A stretch of DNA of 64,000 nucleotides from Tenebrio molitor (GCF_963966145.1 NC_091051.1:5766001-5830000), one strand, 5' to 3'. Shown: positions 12,093 to 23,936, counted from the stretch's first letter. Notes: generated by a model from the letters alone, not told the origin. Translations and numbers: made by a program.

Positions 12093-14336
12093 TTACCTAA
12101 GTTTCTTAGGTCCAGGAATCCTAGAAACCGGTCTGGGAATACCGGTTATTGGCCTTGGCAAGCCGCTCCTCGGCGGTTGTTGGGGTTTGACGAATTGAGC
12201 ATCTTCTTTTTTCGCGGGAATTTCTCTCGGCACCGGCGAAACCTTCAGAACGAAATCTCAACCTTTGTCATCCCCGACGAGAACAGACTCACCTGAGCGA
12301 CCACCGTCGGATTCTTGGTTATCGTCATGGTAGAATCCAGCGGGGGTGGCGCCACCGGCAGATTCGGATTTATCGGCTTCAAGCTGGTGTAGGAGCCCTT
12401 GAGCGTGTGCCCCATCGAATTCAAGTTGGTCGACGGCCTTTGCAGTCCATACGGCCTCGCTTCCGACAGTCTCAGGTTCGGGTGGGAACCCCTGACCGCA
12501 CCTTTCGCGTCGAGCTGACCCAGCGTGTTGACGCTCTTCGGATTAGGTATTTTCTGATTGATGTGGCCGACGCTCTTCTGCTTTCGGATCGAATTTTGCG
12601 GAATCACAGCTTTGGCGGGTTGTTCGCTGGAAGACATTTCGGGGTCGGAGTTGCGATCCCTGATCGGCGAAATCTCGTGGTTCAACCAGAGACCGGTGGT
12701 TTTGGTTCTGGGTTTGGGCGTCGACATTATCTGGTGCAGACCGCCAAGCTGGCGCTCTTGCATGTCGACGATCATGTTGATCCGGTCGGTGCTGTGCACC
12801 TTGCTCGAATTCTTGCTGCTGCCAGAAGAGAGGCTCATGTAGTCCAAGTTTTCTCCGGAATCGGTCGATCCGAAAGAGTTCCTCTTGTGGTTCTCGTTGG
12901 GGAAGGTCGCGTTGTGTTGATCGTTTTTGTCCACGAGGTAACTCAATCGGTTCAGGTCGAACGACGGCGAGGGTCTCCTGTCGAGCAACCGTTTGATATT
13001 TTCTATCGTTTTGTCGTCGCGCAATTGCGTTTTTTCTATCGTTATTGTCGAATTTAAATCGCGAGGTGGCGATTCTTGATTCTTAACGGCGGAAAATCTA
13101 TTGCCTTTCCGTCGTTGAAAAGTGCTATTTGACTCTTTGTTTGTGCTTTTCGGCTTGCGCTGATATGTACTGTTCAAGTTTTCGCAACTCGTTGCTTTGG
13201 CGTCTTGGAAGTCTTCCCCGAAGTCATCGATAATGACGGTTTCTGAAAAAATATTCACGCCGTGTGACCCCAATTCATAAATATTTCTTTTATTTATCTT
13301 TTATTAAAGACGAAACAAGCCATATTTGTTTTCCTTATATGTACTGACGCAGCATGAATAATAAAACAAACAATTTCTTTAAACAAGTTTACATCGTTTC
13401 ACATTTGTCCTATGTATTATTCTGAAATTTTTCAAAATAATAAAATCGAAGCTGAGTCATACTCACTGTCGCAGGAGAGATCCTCCTTGGCGAAAGTCGC
13501 GTTCATGGTGATCGTCGCGTCTTTGTCTACATCATCTTTCGCGCCGCTCTTATCGTTGAACGAGACCTTCTTCAGGAAGTTCTCTGGAACGTCAGAGTTC
13601 AAGCTGCTGTAGCTCTCGGTGATCGATTGGAACATCGGCTCGGCTTCCTGTTGCAAAATCGACCCCGTAAAATCGGTGTCGCGAATCTCCCTCAAGACTG
13701 GATCGTTCTTGATGAAACTGTTTTCCATCAAAGTGGCAAATGTCGATGAACACATGGAATTAACTAGACTAGGCGGCGACATGTTCTGAAACGAATCCAT
13801 CATGGGGGCGTTGGCCAAAATGTTCTCAAAGTAAACACTAGCGGTCGGCTGTGCTAAATCAAAATGCAAGGGTTTGGAGGGCGACTCATCTAGCGAATAC
13901 CCATTCAATTGTATCCCGCTGTCGGTCAGTTCTTTTAATTCGCTGCCGTACAATTCTTCATTATACTTCTCGATACTAGGACGGGTGAAGCGTTTCTTTG
14001 GACGTGTGAACGTTCGCGTGTCAATACTTTTTGTGGCGAGTTTGGTATCATCAGGTGAGGAATCGTCGTCAGGAAAATAGAGCCATTTCGTTAGGTCAGT
14101 TTTGGATTTTCTTGAGCAATCACACAACCTGGAAGGTATTTGTTAAATTGATAACGCAAAAATACGACTCGACGGCTTTACCAATTTTCATCATCTCTGA
14201 AACGCAATTTGGAAAAATCGATGATGTCGTTCTCGTCTACTAATTGGCAAGAGACAGATGGGGGGCACGATGTGTCGGTTTTTTGTTTTCTAAAAGTACT
14301 GAACGAATTTGTTGGTCTTTCTGTTGACAGCTCCAT
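12093..14336 (-). CDS. Ser/Pro-rich protein with C-terminal SxIP-like motifs
   Basis: Four exons (14336-14182, 14128-13467, 13242-12293, 12242-12093) join in frame to 638 residues. I chose ATG 14336 because the frame upstream hits a stop. The protein is mostly low-complexity and probably disordered, rich in Ser, Asn, Pro and Lys. A conserved-looking segment early in the protein reads DFSKLRFRDDENWL. The last 50 residues contain GLPRPITGIPRPVSRIPGPK, with TGIP and SRIP tetrapeptides in a basic, Pro-rich setting. This is the pattern that binds EB1-type microtubule plus-end proteins in other families (SLAIN, APC, MACF). A cytoskeletal role is therefore a reasonable inference, but I do not recognise the orthologue and there is no folded domain to support it. 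Confidence 0.75.
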
Positions 14337-14776
14337 TCTTGGGGCGGTCAAACACAGTTTCACAAGAAAATTTTCAGACGATTTGGCCTCGGACACACGC
14401 ACACATCATCAAACAAACAATAACTTTCTAAATAAAGCGCAAATTAATAGCAGGAACACAAACTTTACTGTTATTTTGACATTTGTAGTGCCATGACACT
14501 TTCACAACCCCGAACGGTACCAACCTCGCAACACCAAACAAACTACGGAGAAATGTCCAAAAACTATTAATACTTTCTATTAAATATTGCTTTTTTATTG
14601 ATATTATTTGCTTAACCGTTTACATTTACTTCATACAAAAAGTTTTGCCGCGCTGTCGTGTTGTGAATATCGTAAAAACTATTTTATTTTAGGACTTGAG
14701 AAGTGAGAAAAGTCCCTAAAGTTTCAAATAAAATTGTGCCAAAGTGTATTTAAATATATTGTTGTAATAATTATTA

Positions 14777-17446
14777 TTATAAAACCGGATTACAAACAGG
14801 ACATTGACTCCCATTGTGTAAAAAACACAGCCGATGGTAGTTGTGTCCGCAGGGCAATCTTGTTTCTTCAATTATAGGAATTTTTAAAGGCAATTGGCAG
14901 TGATCACAGTTAGATATCGTTTCGAGGGATTTATGACTGGGTGGGTCGCGATAATCGCCACCACGCAAATATTTCCTGTGTAAATATCCACCTACAGACG
15001 TCTCAAACTGCAAAATAATCGAAGTCACTTAACAATTACAGACACACGACTATTCAAACCTGTTTTTTCACGTCCTCGTCGGCCAAAGTTCGATTGAGAA
15101 CATCACCATTTATGTTCGAAGCGGCCGAGAAAATACAATACTGATAGAAAAATTGATCGAGTTCTCCTTTGGGCAGCAGATCGGCGTAGCGCTTAAGTAA
15201 CTTAATTGTATTCGTGGGTTTTATCGACTGAACCATCATCAATCCAAATTCCGTCCATTCAAAAGCGCCCACAGCGTCGATATCCGCCCCGCACTGCAAA
15301 CATCGCCCCGTTTTCAATTTCGCAAATAATTTAATCGATTCGTCCCAAATGTCGTAGGTGATTCTATTCGAGAGAGCTCCAACAACTTCCGGATCGCTAA
15401 ATTGCAATACGAGAGGCATTCTCGCTCGAATCTCCGCCGGATCGTCGAGCCTTTCCAGAACGAATCTGTGCATGTAGGGCACTTTTTTGAGAAAAACCTC
15501 ACGGTCGCATTTCTCCATCAGTTTGTGCCCGATTTCGTAATGTTTCGGCACAGTTTTGCGCGCTTTGGGTAGGGGAAAGTTGCATTCGCAGGTCAGATCT
15601 GCGGAGTTGTTGATGTCGAGGAACGCCCGACACGCGTATTCCAGCACATTCGAGTCAAAATCCCGGGATTGATCCAGGTGTTTCAAAAAGACTTGTTTGC
15701 ACCAAGAATCGCAGCTGTTGTCGTCGAGAGCCGCTTGAAATTTGGACAACAGCTGATAGAGATTATCTGGATCTGATGACTTCATCAATTGAGCAAAGTT
15801 CGTAGTTTCGACGTTCGGATGAATCTTACTTATCTTGTATTGCTCCAATAAAATATTATGAGGTTCTTTTCGCGTCTCTCTCTCGCAACGAAAATTTTCC
15901 ACCGATTCAGGCACAACTGGCAACGCGTTAACCGTCACGATCCCGTTCTTAAACTTCTCTAAATTTGGCACTTTTGCGCACTCTTTTAAGCGTTGAAAAA
16001 TTGGCGCTAGTTTCTCTAATACTTCAGGATTATCCAGTTTTGTCTCTAACGTGGAGACGAGGTGGATTTTTTTTGACGTGTCGATCAAAAACTCCACTTC
16101 GTCCAAACACCGGACGCACAACTCTCCGCACAATCGATACCGCTTCCTCATTAAACTCTTCAAAATCAACTCCTCAACGGTCAACAACGACAACACGCTA
16201 ACTTCTAAATCGTGATGCCATACGTACAAAAACGAATCGACTATTTTTACGTCTTTTATATTGCTTATGTGGGCACTCCAGTGTAGTAAAGCACTCGTGG
16301 ACGGCTCGAAAATGTAGAATCCATCGTCCCTAAACGTCAAGATGAATTTTTTAAGAAATGCGTAGATTTTCCCGAAATTAAAACTTTCTCCCAGGGCGAC
16401 CTCTCCCGCGAACGATTCCAAGCGCAACTCGTCGCGATCCTCCCAATAAACTACGTCGCTCGGTTTTTGAGACAAAGAGGGGCGCAACTGGTGCGTGACG
16501 ACCACGTTGGCGTCAAAATTCGCCTGCCACAGTCGCACCCCAGGTCTAGCGCAATAGATTTTTACGTTACTATCAAATACAGTCGGAGATAACTGTTCGC
16601 TGTCGCTGACGGTCTGAAAAATCCCTCTGGTGCGTGTGTACGACTCGCCCACTTCTACAGAGTCTCCCGTGTTGAAAAAACAAGCGCCGAAATTCCCGTC
16701 TCTCGCTTTCTTGCCCACTTGTCTGTACCTCTCGGTGTCGGTGTCGCACAACAAGGAGCGCGTCTGAGTTGAGACCAAAAGAAATTTGGAATAAGCGTCT
16801 AGTTGAACGATTGGCGAGTCCAAGTGCATCAGACACGCTGTAGGCGTTTGGAACATGGCTTTTGTCTAGAATTGATTTTGTCACAAAATTTAAGGACAAA
16901 GATGAAATTTTTACCAAAAAATTTTTCAAAATTATTACGGAAACTCGACCAATCGAGTCGCCGCAGTACAAATCGTTCCCGTTCCATTTCAATGCGGTGA
17001 CAGTGTTGCCTTCATGTTCAGTAAAAATCTGTTGTTGGAAATTTAAGGAGTTGAAACAATCTTCAAAGACTGTTACTAGACCTGTTGATGCGGCAACTGC
17101 GAGATTTTCTTCGTCGGCAGAAATCTGCACTAAGTTCGCGGAACCGTGCTGAAATCAATAGATTCATAATTGGGGTACACCACATTCGAGAGGTTCTTAC
17201 AGTAGTGGGAATTAGTTTGAGGAATTGACATGGCTCTCGGTTGAAAATGTAAATTCCGCCGCTGCTGGCGCCGAATATTACGTATTTGGTGGAGACATCG
17301 AAGGATGTGAACTAAAAATACAATTTTTAAATAGTAAAATAAACATAACCCCAAATTACTTTTATTCGTTGCGCCGTCTGGAAAATATTGCGTATTATGG
17401 TGTTTATCGCGCTGGGATGTTCCACTAGTGCGTACTTTTCTGGCAT
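14777..17446 (-). CDS. HPS5: HPS5 / pink, BLOC-2 subunit
   Basis: Five exons (17446-17360, 17311-17201, 17148-16915, 16865-15060, 15007-14777) give 822 residues, close to Drosophila pink (about 826 by memory). The N-terminus is a WD40-type propeller. Matches to HPS5 include GASSGGIYIFNRE, VTALKWNGNDLYCGDSIGRV, the run LLVSTQTRSLLCDTDTERY, RDGNFGACFF and IYCARPGVRLWQANFD. The rest is alpha-helical. The last exon carries a RING-H2-like cluster (CDHC, CGHNYHRLC, CPVC). HPS5 works with HPS3 and HPS6 in BLOC-2, which directs cargo to lysosome-related organelles such as insect eye pigment granules. Introns are 48-52 nt. The start MPEKYALVEHPSA is the first ATG. I am confident of the family; the RING-like tail is described from sequence only. 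Confidence 0.9.
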
Positions 17447-17750
17447 CGTTCCAATTTACGGAATTCTTCCGGTCAAACCGATTGAAATAAATAATTCTCT
17501 TCTCATTGTGTTGGAAAAGTAGGGTTATGTTGAACGTGGGATGGGGATGGGAATAGGTGAACTACGTCATTAATACTGTACACGCTTTATTGTCGTAGAA
17601 AAATACACACAGTCAACAAATTATTATCTCGGAATATCACAAAATTATTGCGTTATTAAGGCACAGTAGGTATCTACCGCTAGGATTAAGATAAATGCAT
17701 AGAAAGCAAGCAACAGTTGAGTAAATTCTTTGGGATTATAATACTCTGGT

Positions 17751-18491
17751 TTAATTATTATACATCCCTTCGATGAGGAAGTCCATCCGCCGGTAGTGCC
17801 TGTGTTGCCACCAGTCGGCGCCGCGTTTGTACAAAACGGAAAAAACAATAGCTACCAAGGGGACAGAGAGAATCACAACAACAATAGGCACAACATAGTC
17901 AGTTTTTTGCTGTTTCTCAGTAACTGATTCTATACTGATACCATGATTATCTGTGTCATTCAGTTTCGTCTTGGTGTCAGAATCTGAGGGCCCCTCGTCT
18001 TCGGCTATCGTTATTGTGGGTTTATGAGGTACAGGAGTCATGGTGGTGGTTGTAGTAGTAGTCGTAGTAGTGGTTGTTGTTGTGGTGGTAGTGCTGGTGC
18101 TAGAACTGCTATGAGTATCTACAATAGTAGCGTCCTTTTTCGGAACACTCATTTTGTTATCGTTTTTCTGGCCCACCTCGAACGCGGGCAGCTTGACTGT
18201 GTCGTTAGCACTGTCCACCTTTTTCACGTTTTCGCGAACCACGTGGGTGTCCTCGCTCGGAGCTTCAGACACGGGGATATTGGGTTGGTTGGTGTGGTTT
18301 ACTTTGATCATGTGTTCGCGGCCCATGTGAGTCGTGTTGTTTGGAAGCGCGATAGGGCCGCCTTCGGACGCTACGTTGACGGCGTTCACTTTCACGGCCG
18401 AAGTTCGATTCTGTTGCACGTCCTGACACACCACCAATAGCGACGACGCGACAATTAGTAAACATGGTATTATCACTGGGGAAACACTCAT
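17751..18491 (-). CDS. Thr-rich type I membrane protein, family not recognised
   Basis: A single open frame of 246 residues. Residues 1-22 form a signal peptide (hydrophobic LLIVASSLLVVCQ). The predicted ectodomain has several N-glycosylation sequons (NRT, NNT, NHT, NDT) and an almost pure Thr tract of about 20 residues near 130-150, which suggests O-glycosylation. One transmembrane helix lies near residues 198-220 (VVPIVVVILSVPLVAIVFSVL). The short cytoplasmic tail ends HYRRMDFLIEGMYNN, a distinctive motif likely to be conserved. It looks like a cell-surface mucin-like protein. A polyadenylation signal (minus strand AATAAA) lies near 17575. It sits 209 bp downstream of the mRpL53 pair on the same strand. 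The function is unknown to me. Confidence 0.85.
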   Translation of the reverse strand: MSVSPVIIPCLLIVASSLLVVCQDVQQNRTSAVKVNAVNVASEGGPIALPNNTTHMGREHMIKVNHTNQPNIPVSEAPSEDTHVVRENVKKVDSANDTVKLPAFEVGQKNDNKMSVPKKDATIVDTHSSSSTSTTTTTTTTTTTTTTTTTMTPVPHKPTITIAEDEGPSDSDTKTKLNDTDNHGISIESVTEKQQKTDYVVPIVVVILSVPLVAIVFSVLYKRGADWWQHRHYRRMDFLIEGMYNN

Positions 18492-18700
18492 TTTAATTGT
18501 TTGTTGATGCTAACAGATTTTTGGCAACTTTCGTGTCATTTTCGGCTGTCTTTAACAGCTGATAGTGAGTGACACCAGATGACGCATGCGCGCCGGTCAT
18601 GTGACGGCGAAAGCTGCACCAATCATGCGTCTGCATTACGGCACTGTTGCCAAACGGGTGCCGATATTTAAAGAAAACGTATCCCAATTAAGGAAAACAT

Positions 18701-18889
18701 TTAATCTACAGGCTTAATGGTAATAAATCGAGATAAGATAAATACAATAACTATGGTGCTCAACATGATGGCTACGACCGTCATGTAAAACGTTTCTTCC
18801 GTGAAAATGTCCGTAAACGCTGGAATTTGGTTGTAAACATGATCTATCAATTTCAGCTGATAGTTCTTGTGGTTCACTTTCATGCCCAT
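18701..18889 (-). CDS. 62-residue single-pass membrane protein, second cistron of mRpL53
   Basis: The ATG at 18889 comes one nucleotide after the mRpL53 stop codon (18893-18891), in a different frame, within the same exon. The product has a polar N-terminal half with the acidic phrase IPAFTDIFTEETFYMT. One strongly hydrophobic helix follows (about residues 35-54, TVVAIMLSTIVIVFILSRF) and a short tail, ITIKPVD. A second ATG two codons downstream gives an alternative start. There is no room for a separate promoter between the cistrons except inside mRpL53, so translation from a dicistronic mRNA is likely. I do not recognise the family. It could be a tail-anchored ER or mitochondrial microprotein. 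Confidence 0.75.
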   Translation of the reverse strand: MGMKVNHKNYQLKLIDHVYNQIPAFTDIFTEETFYMTVVAIMLSTIVIVFILSRFITIKPVD

Positions 18890-18890
18890 G

Positions 18891-19444
18891 TTATCGCTTT
18901 TTCTGTTTCTGTTTCTCCAATTTCGTAACCTGTGCTGGTTTCGCCTCTTCCGGTTTCACTTGGCTGCTAATGTGCTTATTAAACTGTTGAAGGATTTCCA
19001 ACACAGTTAAATTGTTGGCCAAAAATGTCAGACTCCTGCAAAACGCTCAAACTTTAACTCTTCCCCCTTTAACTTCAATCAATTTACCCAGAATCCAACA
19101 AATCGATTTTTATTTCAGGTTCGCTTCTGTCGCACACCACGTTTGGCTTAATAACACAGTTTAAATTGGTTTCGACGACTTTGGGGTTTGATATATGGAA
19201 AAGGAAATCTCTAGAATTTATTGATTGTTTAATGCAAGAACGCTTGCGTATTCTACTAAAAATAAATCTCGCGGTGAAGAAAATGAGGTTATGTTTACCT
19301 GGCTGTCACGGCGTTCGGGTGAAAAGGGTCGAATTGGACGTTAATTTTTTTCACAGGTTTTAGATTCACCATTTTTAATTGTTTCATTATGGCACTAATC
19401 GCCCCCGCCGATCGGGAGAACGTACCGCTGTAATAAATCGACAT
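18891..19444 (-). CDS. mRpL53: Mitochondrial large ribosomal subunit protein mL53
   Basis: Three exons (19444-19299, 19210-19088, 19035-18891) join to 137 residues. The pattern agrees with MRPL53: an N-terminal strand LKPVKKINVQFDPFHPNAVTAR, then VETNLNCVIKPNVVCDRSEP, then SLTFLANNLTVLEILQQFNKH. A Lys/Gln-rich tail ends at TAA 18891. It is a structural protein of the mitochondrial 39S subunit. The start is the first ATG (MSIYYSGTFSRSAG). The stop codon is followed after one base by the ATG of the small membrane protein, so the two share a transcript. The large sequence stretch between 19444 and the zinc-finger gene's 3' end (360 bp) should hold the promoter. Confidence 0.88.
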
Positions 19445-19803
19445 TTTTTCATCTAATCCCTTCTAATCGACGACTTCGATTTTGGGGTTATGCCGACCGA
19501 AGGCCGAAGATGTCAACAATGGGGCGGGTAATTCAAATTTGCTTCAGTAGAAATTATATATAATTTATGAAAATACACTTTGTATAAACTTATCAAATAT
19601 TAAAAAAAGTTGAAAAATTTAGAAATCATTTAAGAGATCAAGAACCGGTTTGAATCCATGTTGAGGATGAATCCACACTTCTGATGGGAATATCCGTGGA
19701 ATAACTAACTAAAAGTAACTGTTGTCCTTGATACCTTGAAACAAACAAATAATCAACAATGAAAAATAAATTTAAATCAACGTTGCAAAAAAAACAAAAA
19801 AAA

Positions 19804-22361
19804 TTAACTGATCATAACATACAAGGTGCCTCCATCTCTAACCGTTTCCATCTGGTCTTGATCATAACCTAAAATGTGACCTGATGCCGGATTGTCGGCT
19901 TCTTCGACGTTCAGTTTCAATTCGTAAACGTCTTCAGACAAGTTACTTCCGTTTTCCGTTTTAATCACTTTTTCAGTAGATTGCACTGGTGTCGTGTATC
20001 TCAGGGGTTTCCCGGAAACTGTCCGTTTCGAGTGTGTTTTCTGGTGACGTTTCATGTCTGACCTGACTCTAAACGGCTTGCCGCAAATCCCACATTCGTG
20101 AGGCTTCTCACCTACGCAAAAACGCATTCAAAAATCATTTAAAAACGTCGCGGAATCACAAACCCGTGTGAATCCTTCTGTGGTTTTGTAAGTACGACGA
20201 CGCCCTGAAGGTCTTCGCGCAGAACTCGCACTTGTAATTTTTCTCTCCAGTGTGGATCCGGCGGTGAACGATCAACGAGTACTTCCTGGCGAAGTCCTTA
20301 CCGCAGTATTCACACTGAAACTGTTTTTCGTTCGAATGTAGAGAGGTCATGTGGTATTTTAAGTCGCCCCATTGGCGAAAGTCCTTGCCGCATTCCTCGC
20401 AGTGGTAGGGCTTGTCTCCTGTGGATAAAAATTATAGTTGTCGACGAGAAACGCGACGAAACAACCTGAATGCAGCCGCAAGTGGACTTTGAGGGCGCTG
20501 GATGCGAAGAAACTTTTGCCGCATTGGTCACATTGGTGGGGTCGGATCCCGCTGTGGCTCCTCATGTGGTACACGAGAGAGTTCCTGTGGGTGAACACCC
20601 TATCACATTCTCTACAGTGCATAGTCCCTTTCTTTTTGTTTTTACGCTTGACCAGAGAGGGCGCTGTGGGCTCTACAATTTCAAACGGTAACGAGTGAAG
20701 TTAGACGCGTGGCCGTAAAGCACCTGTATTTCCGGTGTCGGCTCTGCAAGTCACCAAATGTTGCAACAAGATGGCCCTCAAAGGAAAGGGTTGCTTGCAG
20801 ATGTGGCAGACGTGCTCTTCTGCTTCCAACTCCTTCAGATCCTCTTCGGTCTGGTGCAGTTCGTCTTCTCGATACCTGCAAGAAGCTCTTACTTGTGGAA
20901 TAGTTATTTTCATGAGTAGCGCTGTCAGATCACTTTTCAGGTATGAGGCACGAGGTGTCAGCCGAGTGATGTAAAACAGGCCAAATACCTGAAAAGTGAC
21001 TTTTAAGGTATGAGGCACGAAGTGTCAGCCGAGTGATGCAAAACAGGCCGAATACCTGAAAAGTGACAGCGCACGAATATTGAATAACGTTTTTCGTGTT
21101 CGTTCGGGCAGTCTTAAAAAACATTAATTAATTGTAAATTTTGAGGTTATCTTTGACAGATGTCAAGTTAGGTATATAACCCGGAAAGTTTATATATTTA
21201 GTTATATACCGCTTTCCCGGTTATGTATATCAGGAAACGAACATGAAAAAATCTTTACTATCAATAACCACCATGCTTTGGTGTCGTTATCCGAGTTTGC
21301 GTCGTGGTCCACGACCACGTTGATCCCCTCCATCAAATCTTCCGTCTCGCTGAACTCGTTCAGTTCCTCTTTGTGGTGTATCTCCTTCATGTGCGTTTCA
21401 AAAGCTTTCTGCCGCCGGAATGTCTTGTTGCACTGGATGCACGTGAGGTTGAGGAGGGTGGAGAAGATGTTGTCTTTTTCCGTGTCCACTTCGACCTTCT
21501 CGACTTGAGAGGGCGTCACGTGGTTGGGTTCATAGTGAGACTTGAGGTGTTCGAAAAATCGCAGTTGGTCCTGGAAATTGGCGTTGCATATCTGACAAGA
21601 GAAGGCCGTGTTGTGAACTGGTGTGATGGTGGTTTGGCATAAAATTTCGTGTTGAGCAAAGTCGTCGCTCGATGTGAATGTCTGTTCACACAGATTGCAC
21701 TGGATTTTGATGACGTTCTGTTTCTTAAGCTTGCGAGAGATGCGTTTCTTGTGAGGAAGACTTTTCCGGGAGGTCCTCTGGTCCCCGTCGGAGCCTCGCT
21801 TTTCGTCCTCGGACTTCTCCGACGTGGCGAAACTTTGCGTCACGTTCACGTACCGATTGTTGATCATTTTAGTGACAGCTTGTTTCTCAACATAGATATT
21901 TTCAGAACCCACTATTTGCAAGTAGCCATTGTTGATAGTCGCTTCTTTGTCAGTCAGTATGAGTTGCTGCTCTTCCAGAATCTTATTTTCTACAAACACA
22001 CTCTGCTCGCGCTCTACTTTTTTCAACGTGATTATTTTATACCTAAACCTGCGTTTTGCACCAACGACGGCAAAGACGCTTCGTGAAGCTGCTGTTGGCT
22101 CAGCTGCACCGCCACCAGAGCCGCCGCTAAATTTCTGTCTTCCTCGGTCAAATCCTGCGACAACAGGGCTTCGGAGGCGTACGGAACCGGGATGAAATCG
22201 GTCGCCGCGAGGTCCACCACGAGCCCATTGTGGTGCTGCAACAATTCCGTTCCTAACAGTTGCGAATTCTCGGGCAGTCTTTGGATCATGTACTGCGGAG
22301 TAGGCACGTCGTTGATCACAACGTTTTCCAACAGTTCGGGACCCGATTCCGCATTTTCCAT
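19804..22361 (-). CDS. C2H2 zinc-finger protein with ten fingers
   Basis: Six exons (22361-22043, 21989-21272, 20875-20724, 20672-20466, 20418-20164, 20111-19804) join in frame to 652 residues. The first about 110 residues are acidic and leucine-rich (MENAESGPELLENVVIND). Fingers start with CNLCEQTF, CQICNANF and CIQCNKTF in exon 2. CHICKQPF follows in exon 3, then CRECDRVF and CDQCGKSF in exon 4. CEECGKDF, CEYCGKDF and CEFCAKTF are in exon 5, and CGICGKPF in exon 6. Two early fingers end in Cys instead of His. Linkers such as HTGEKNYKC and TGEKPHEC are canonical in the C-terminal half. It is presumably a nuclear DNA-binding regulator; I cannot assign an orthologue. Exon 1-2 use a 53-nt intron, needed because the two frames differ. 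The third-exon intron contains a transposon-like palindrome. Confidence 0.85.
20925..21075. repeat. Tandem pair of about 67 bp palindromes in a zinc-finger gene intron
   Basis: Two adjacent units each begin about (CA)CTTTT(C/A)AGGTATGAGGCACGA and end AATACCTGAAAAGTGA, so each unit is itself an inverted repeat. They share GTGTCAGCCGAGTGATG in the middle and differ at a few positions. Outside the pair, GCGCTGTCA (left) matches TGACAGCGC (right) as an inverted repeat. It looks like a small transposon that has been duplicated internally or inserted twice. Confidence 0.8.
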
Positions 22362-23936
22362 TTCTGAAAATTAAATCCCGTTCAAAATTCGCGCCGCACC
22401 GGAAATGGCGATTGATAGTGTTGACACGACGTTTCAAGGTCGCCGATTTTCTGCTTTTGCTCGACAAAGAAATCAGGCTTCCTATCCGAATAGACGTTAC
22501 AGTACCTTCGGTTTTTATTCTGAATGCACCGCTGAATGCTTTATTGTGGATATAACGGCGTAGTTTTCATTATTATTTGTAATATTACACTTAAATCACA
22601 TCGACACAGCGAAAACTGACAACAGTGGGACATTAAACGGAAGTGCACTTGCGCCCTCGATGCCAAAATGGCGGACGATTGAATCATTTTTCGTAAATTC
22701 GACTTTTTGATTCAACGCTTTTTGCAGATTTTGCAACACAAAATTGTGCCGTCGACTGAATTCGGTTTTTTTAGGATTTATTGTGAACATTACGGAACAC
22801 GTAGTTTTTCAACGTTATGAAACCAGTTTTTGATTTGAATTTCGTAATGGAGGTTATGTTATTGTTTTAAGGGTAAAAACATTGATACATGTAAAAAAGA
22901 ATAATTCATAAATTACAGGTTGTTTTATTGAGATATAATATCAGTATTATACATGATAGGACGGTGCACAAACATATCTATTAAAACTTTGTTACGAATT
23001 GAACGAAATATCAATCAGACAATTGAAATGATAGAAGGCACTTTACGGGATGCAAGTTAAATAAAACTTTGACTATGTACACAACTCAATAAATAAATAC
23101 AACTTCATATTAATAAAAACAAATATACGTTAAAATTAACGGAATAAAGATATAACGACCACTGGCGGCAAATACATTCTTTTAAAAAATTAATAAAACA
23201 ATGTTAGGAACTCCACTAACAAATAAGCTAGTTATTATTGTTTTAAAGCTACCGCGTAATATCATATACAATTTATTCACGTTACATGGGCTTTCGCTTC
23301 CATCTAGCCGGTGATTTTATCTAAAAACAACAAATCATAAAATCGTCCCGGTCAGTTGGAAGCTCCACAACTACGAATAAAAAGAAAACGAAAACTAATC
23401 ACAATGATTTTTACATGGTCCTCAATTGGTCAAATTTATAATGAGGTAAAGACAATGCGTTCTCTCGTCGTCAGTCTAACATCAAATTTGCCAAGCATTT
23501 TATATAATAAAATTCCATTCTCTTTGGTATACATCCGAATTCTTACAAATATAAAATTACTGTATATAAAATAATAATGAGTATAAAATACGTCCGCACA
23601 CCTCACGGAATTTTACAAATCGGATTTGTACTTATTGGCAAGAAATACAATTAGGTGTTTGTCCTCTCTTGCGCATTTTTAAGAAAACGAATCAATTAGG
23701 GCCTTTCTACAGCTAAAATCACTAATTGAGAAGTAGATTATCACAGTTATTTCGAAAACCTGTTAAAAATCTCCAAAAACCTATTCGAATATTGGATGGA
23801 AACGGAGCGCTTCGCTCCTCGACCTGTGACCAGATCGACGTTTCTCCAAGTTAAAAGTGGAGTGTCCGGACGAGAATCGCCCCCGCCGGATCGATCCCCA
23901 ACCCATTCTTTGGTAGCGCGCAAAATGGATACGAGG

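Noticed and set aside
12407..13057. Plus-strand open frame (216 codons) opposite the SxIP-protein exon
   Set aside because: Shadow frame; the minus-strand exon joins cleanly to neighbours and has a terminal motif.
20359..20465. Read-through of zinc-finger exon 4 into CFVAFLVDNYNFYPQ
   Set aside because: This is an intron: it has GT at 20465 and AG at 20419, and splicing restores the next C2H2 finger in frame.
22044..22467. N-terminal extension of the exon-2 frame of the zinc-finger gene, reading through 22.1-22.4 kb
   Set aside because: The other frame starts with a good ATG at 22361 and a 53-nt intron restores phase to exon 2; the extension runs through the promoter side without a start of its own.
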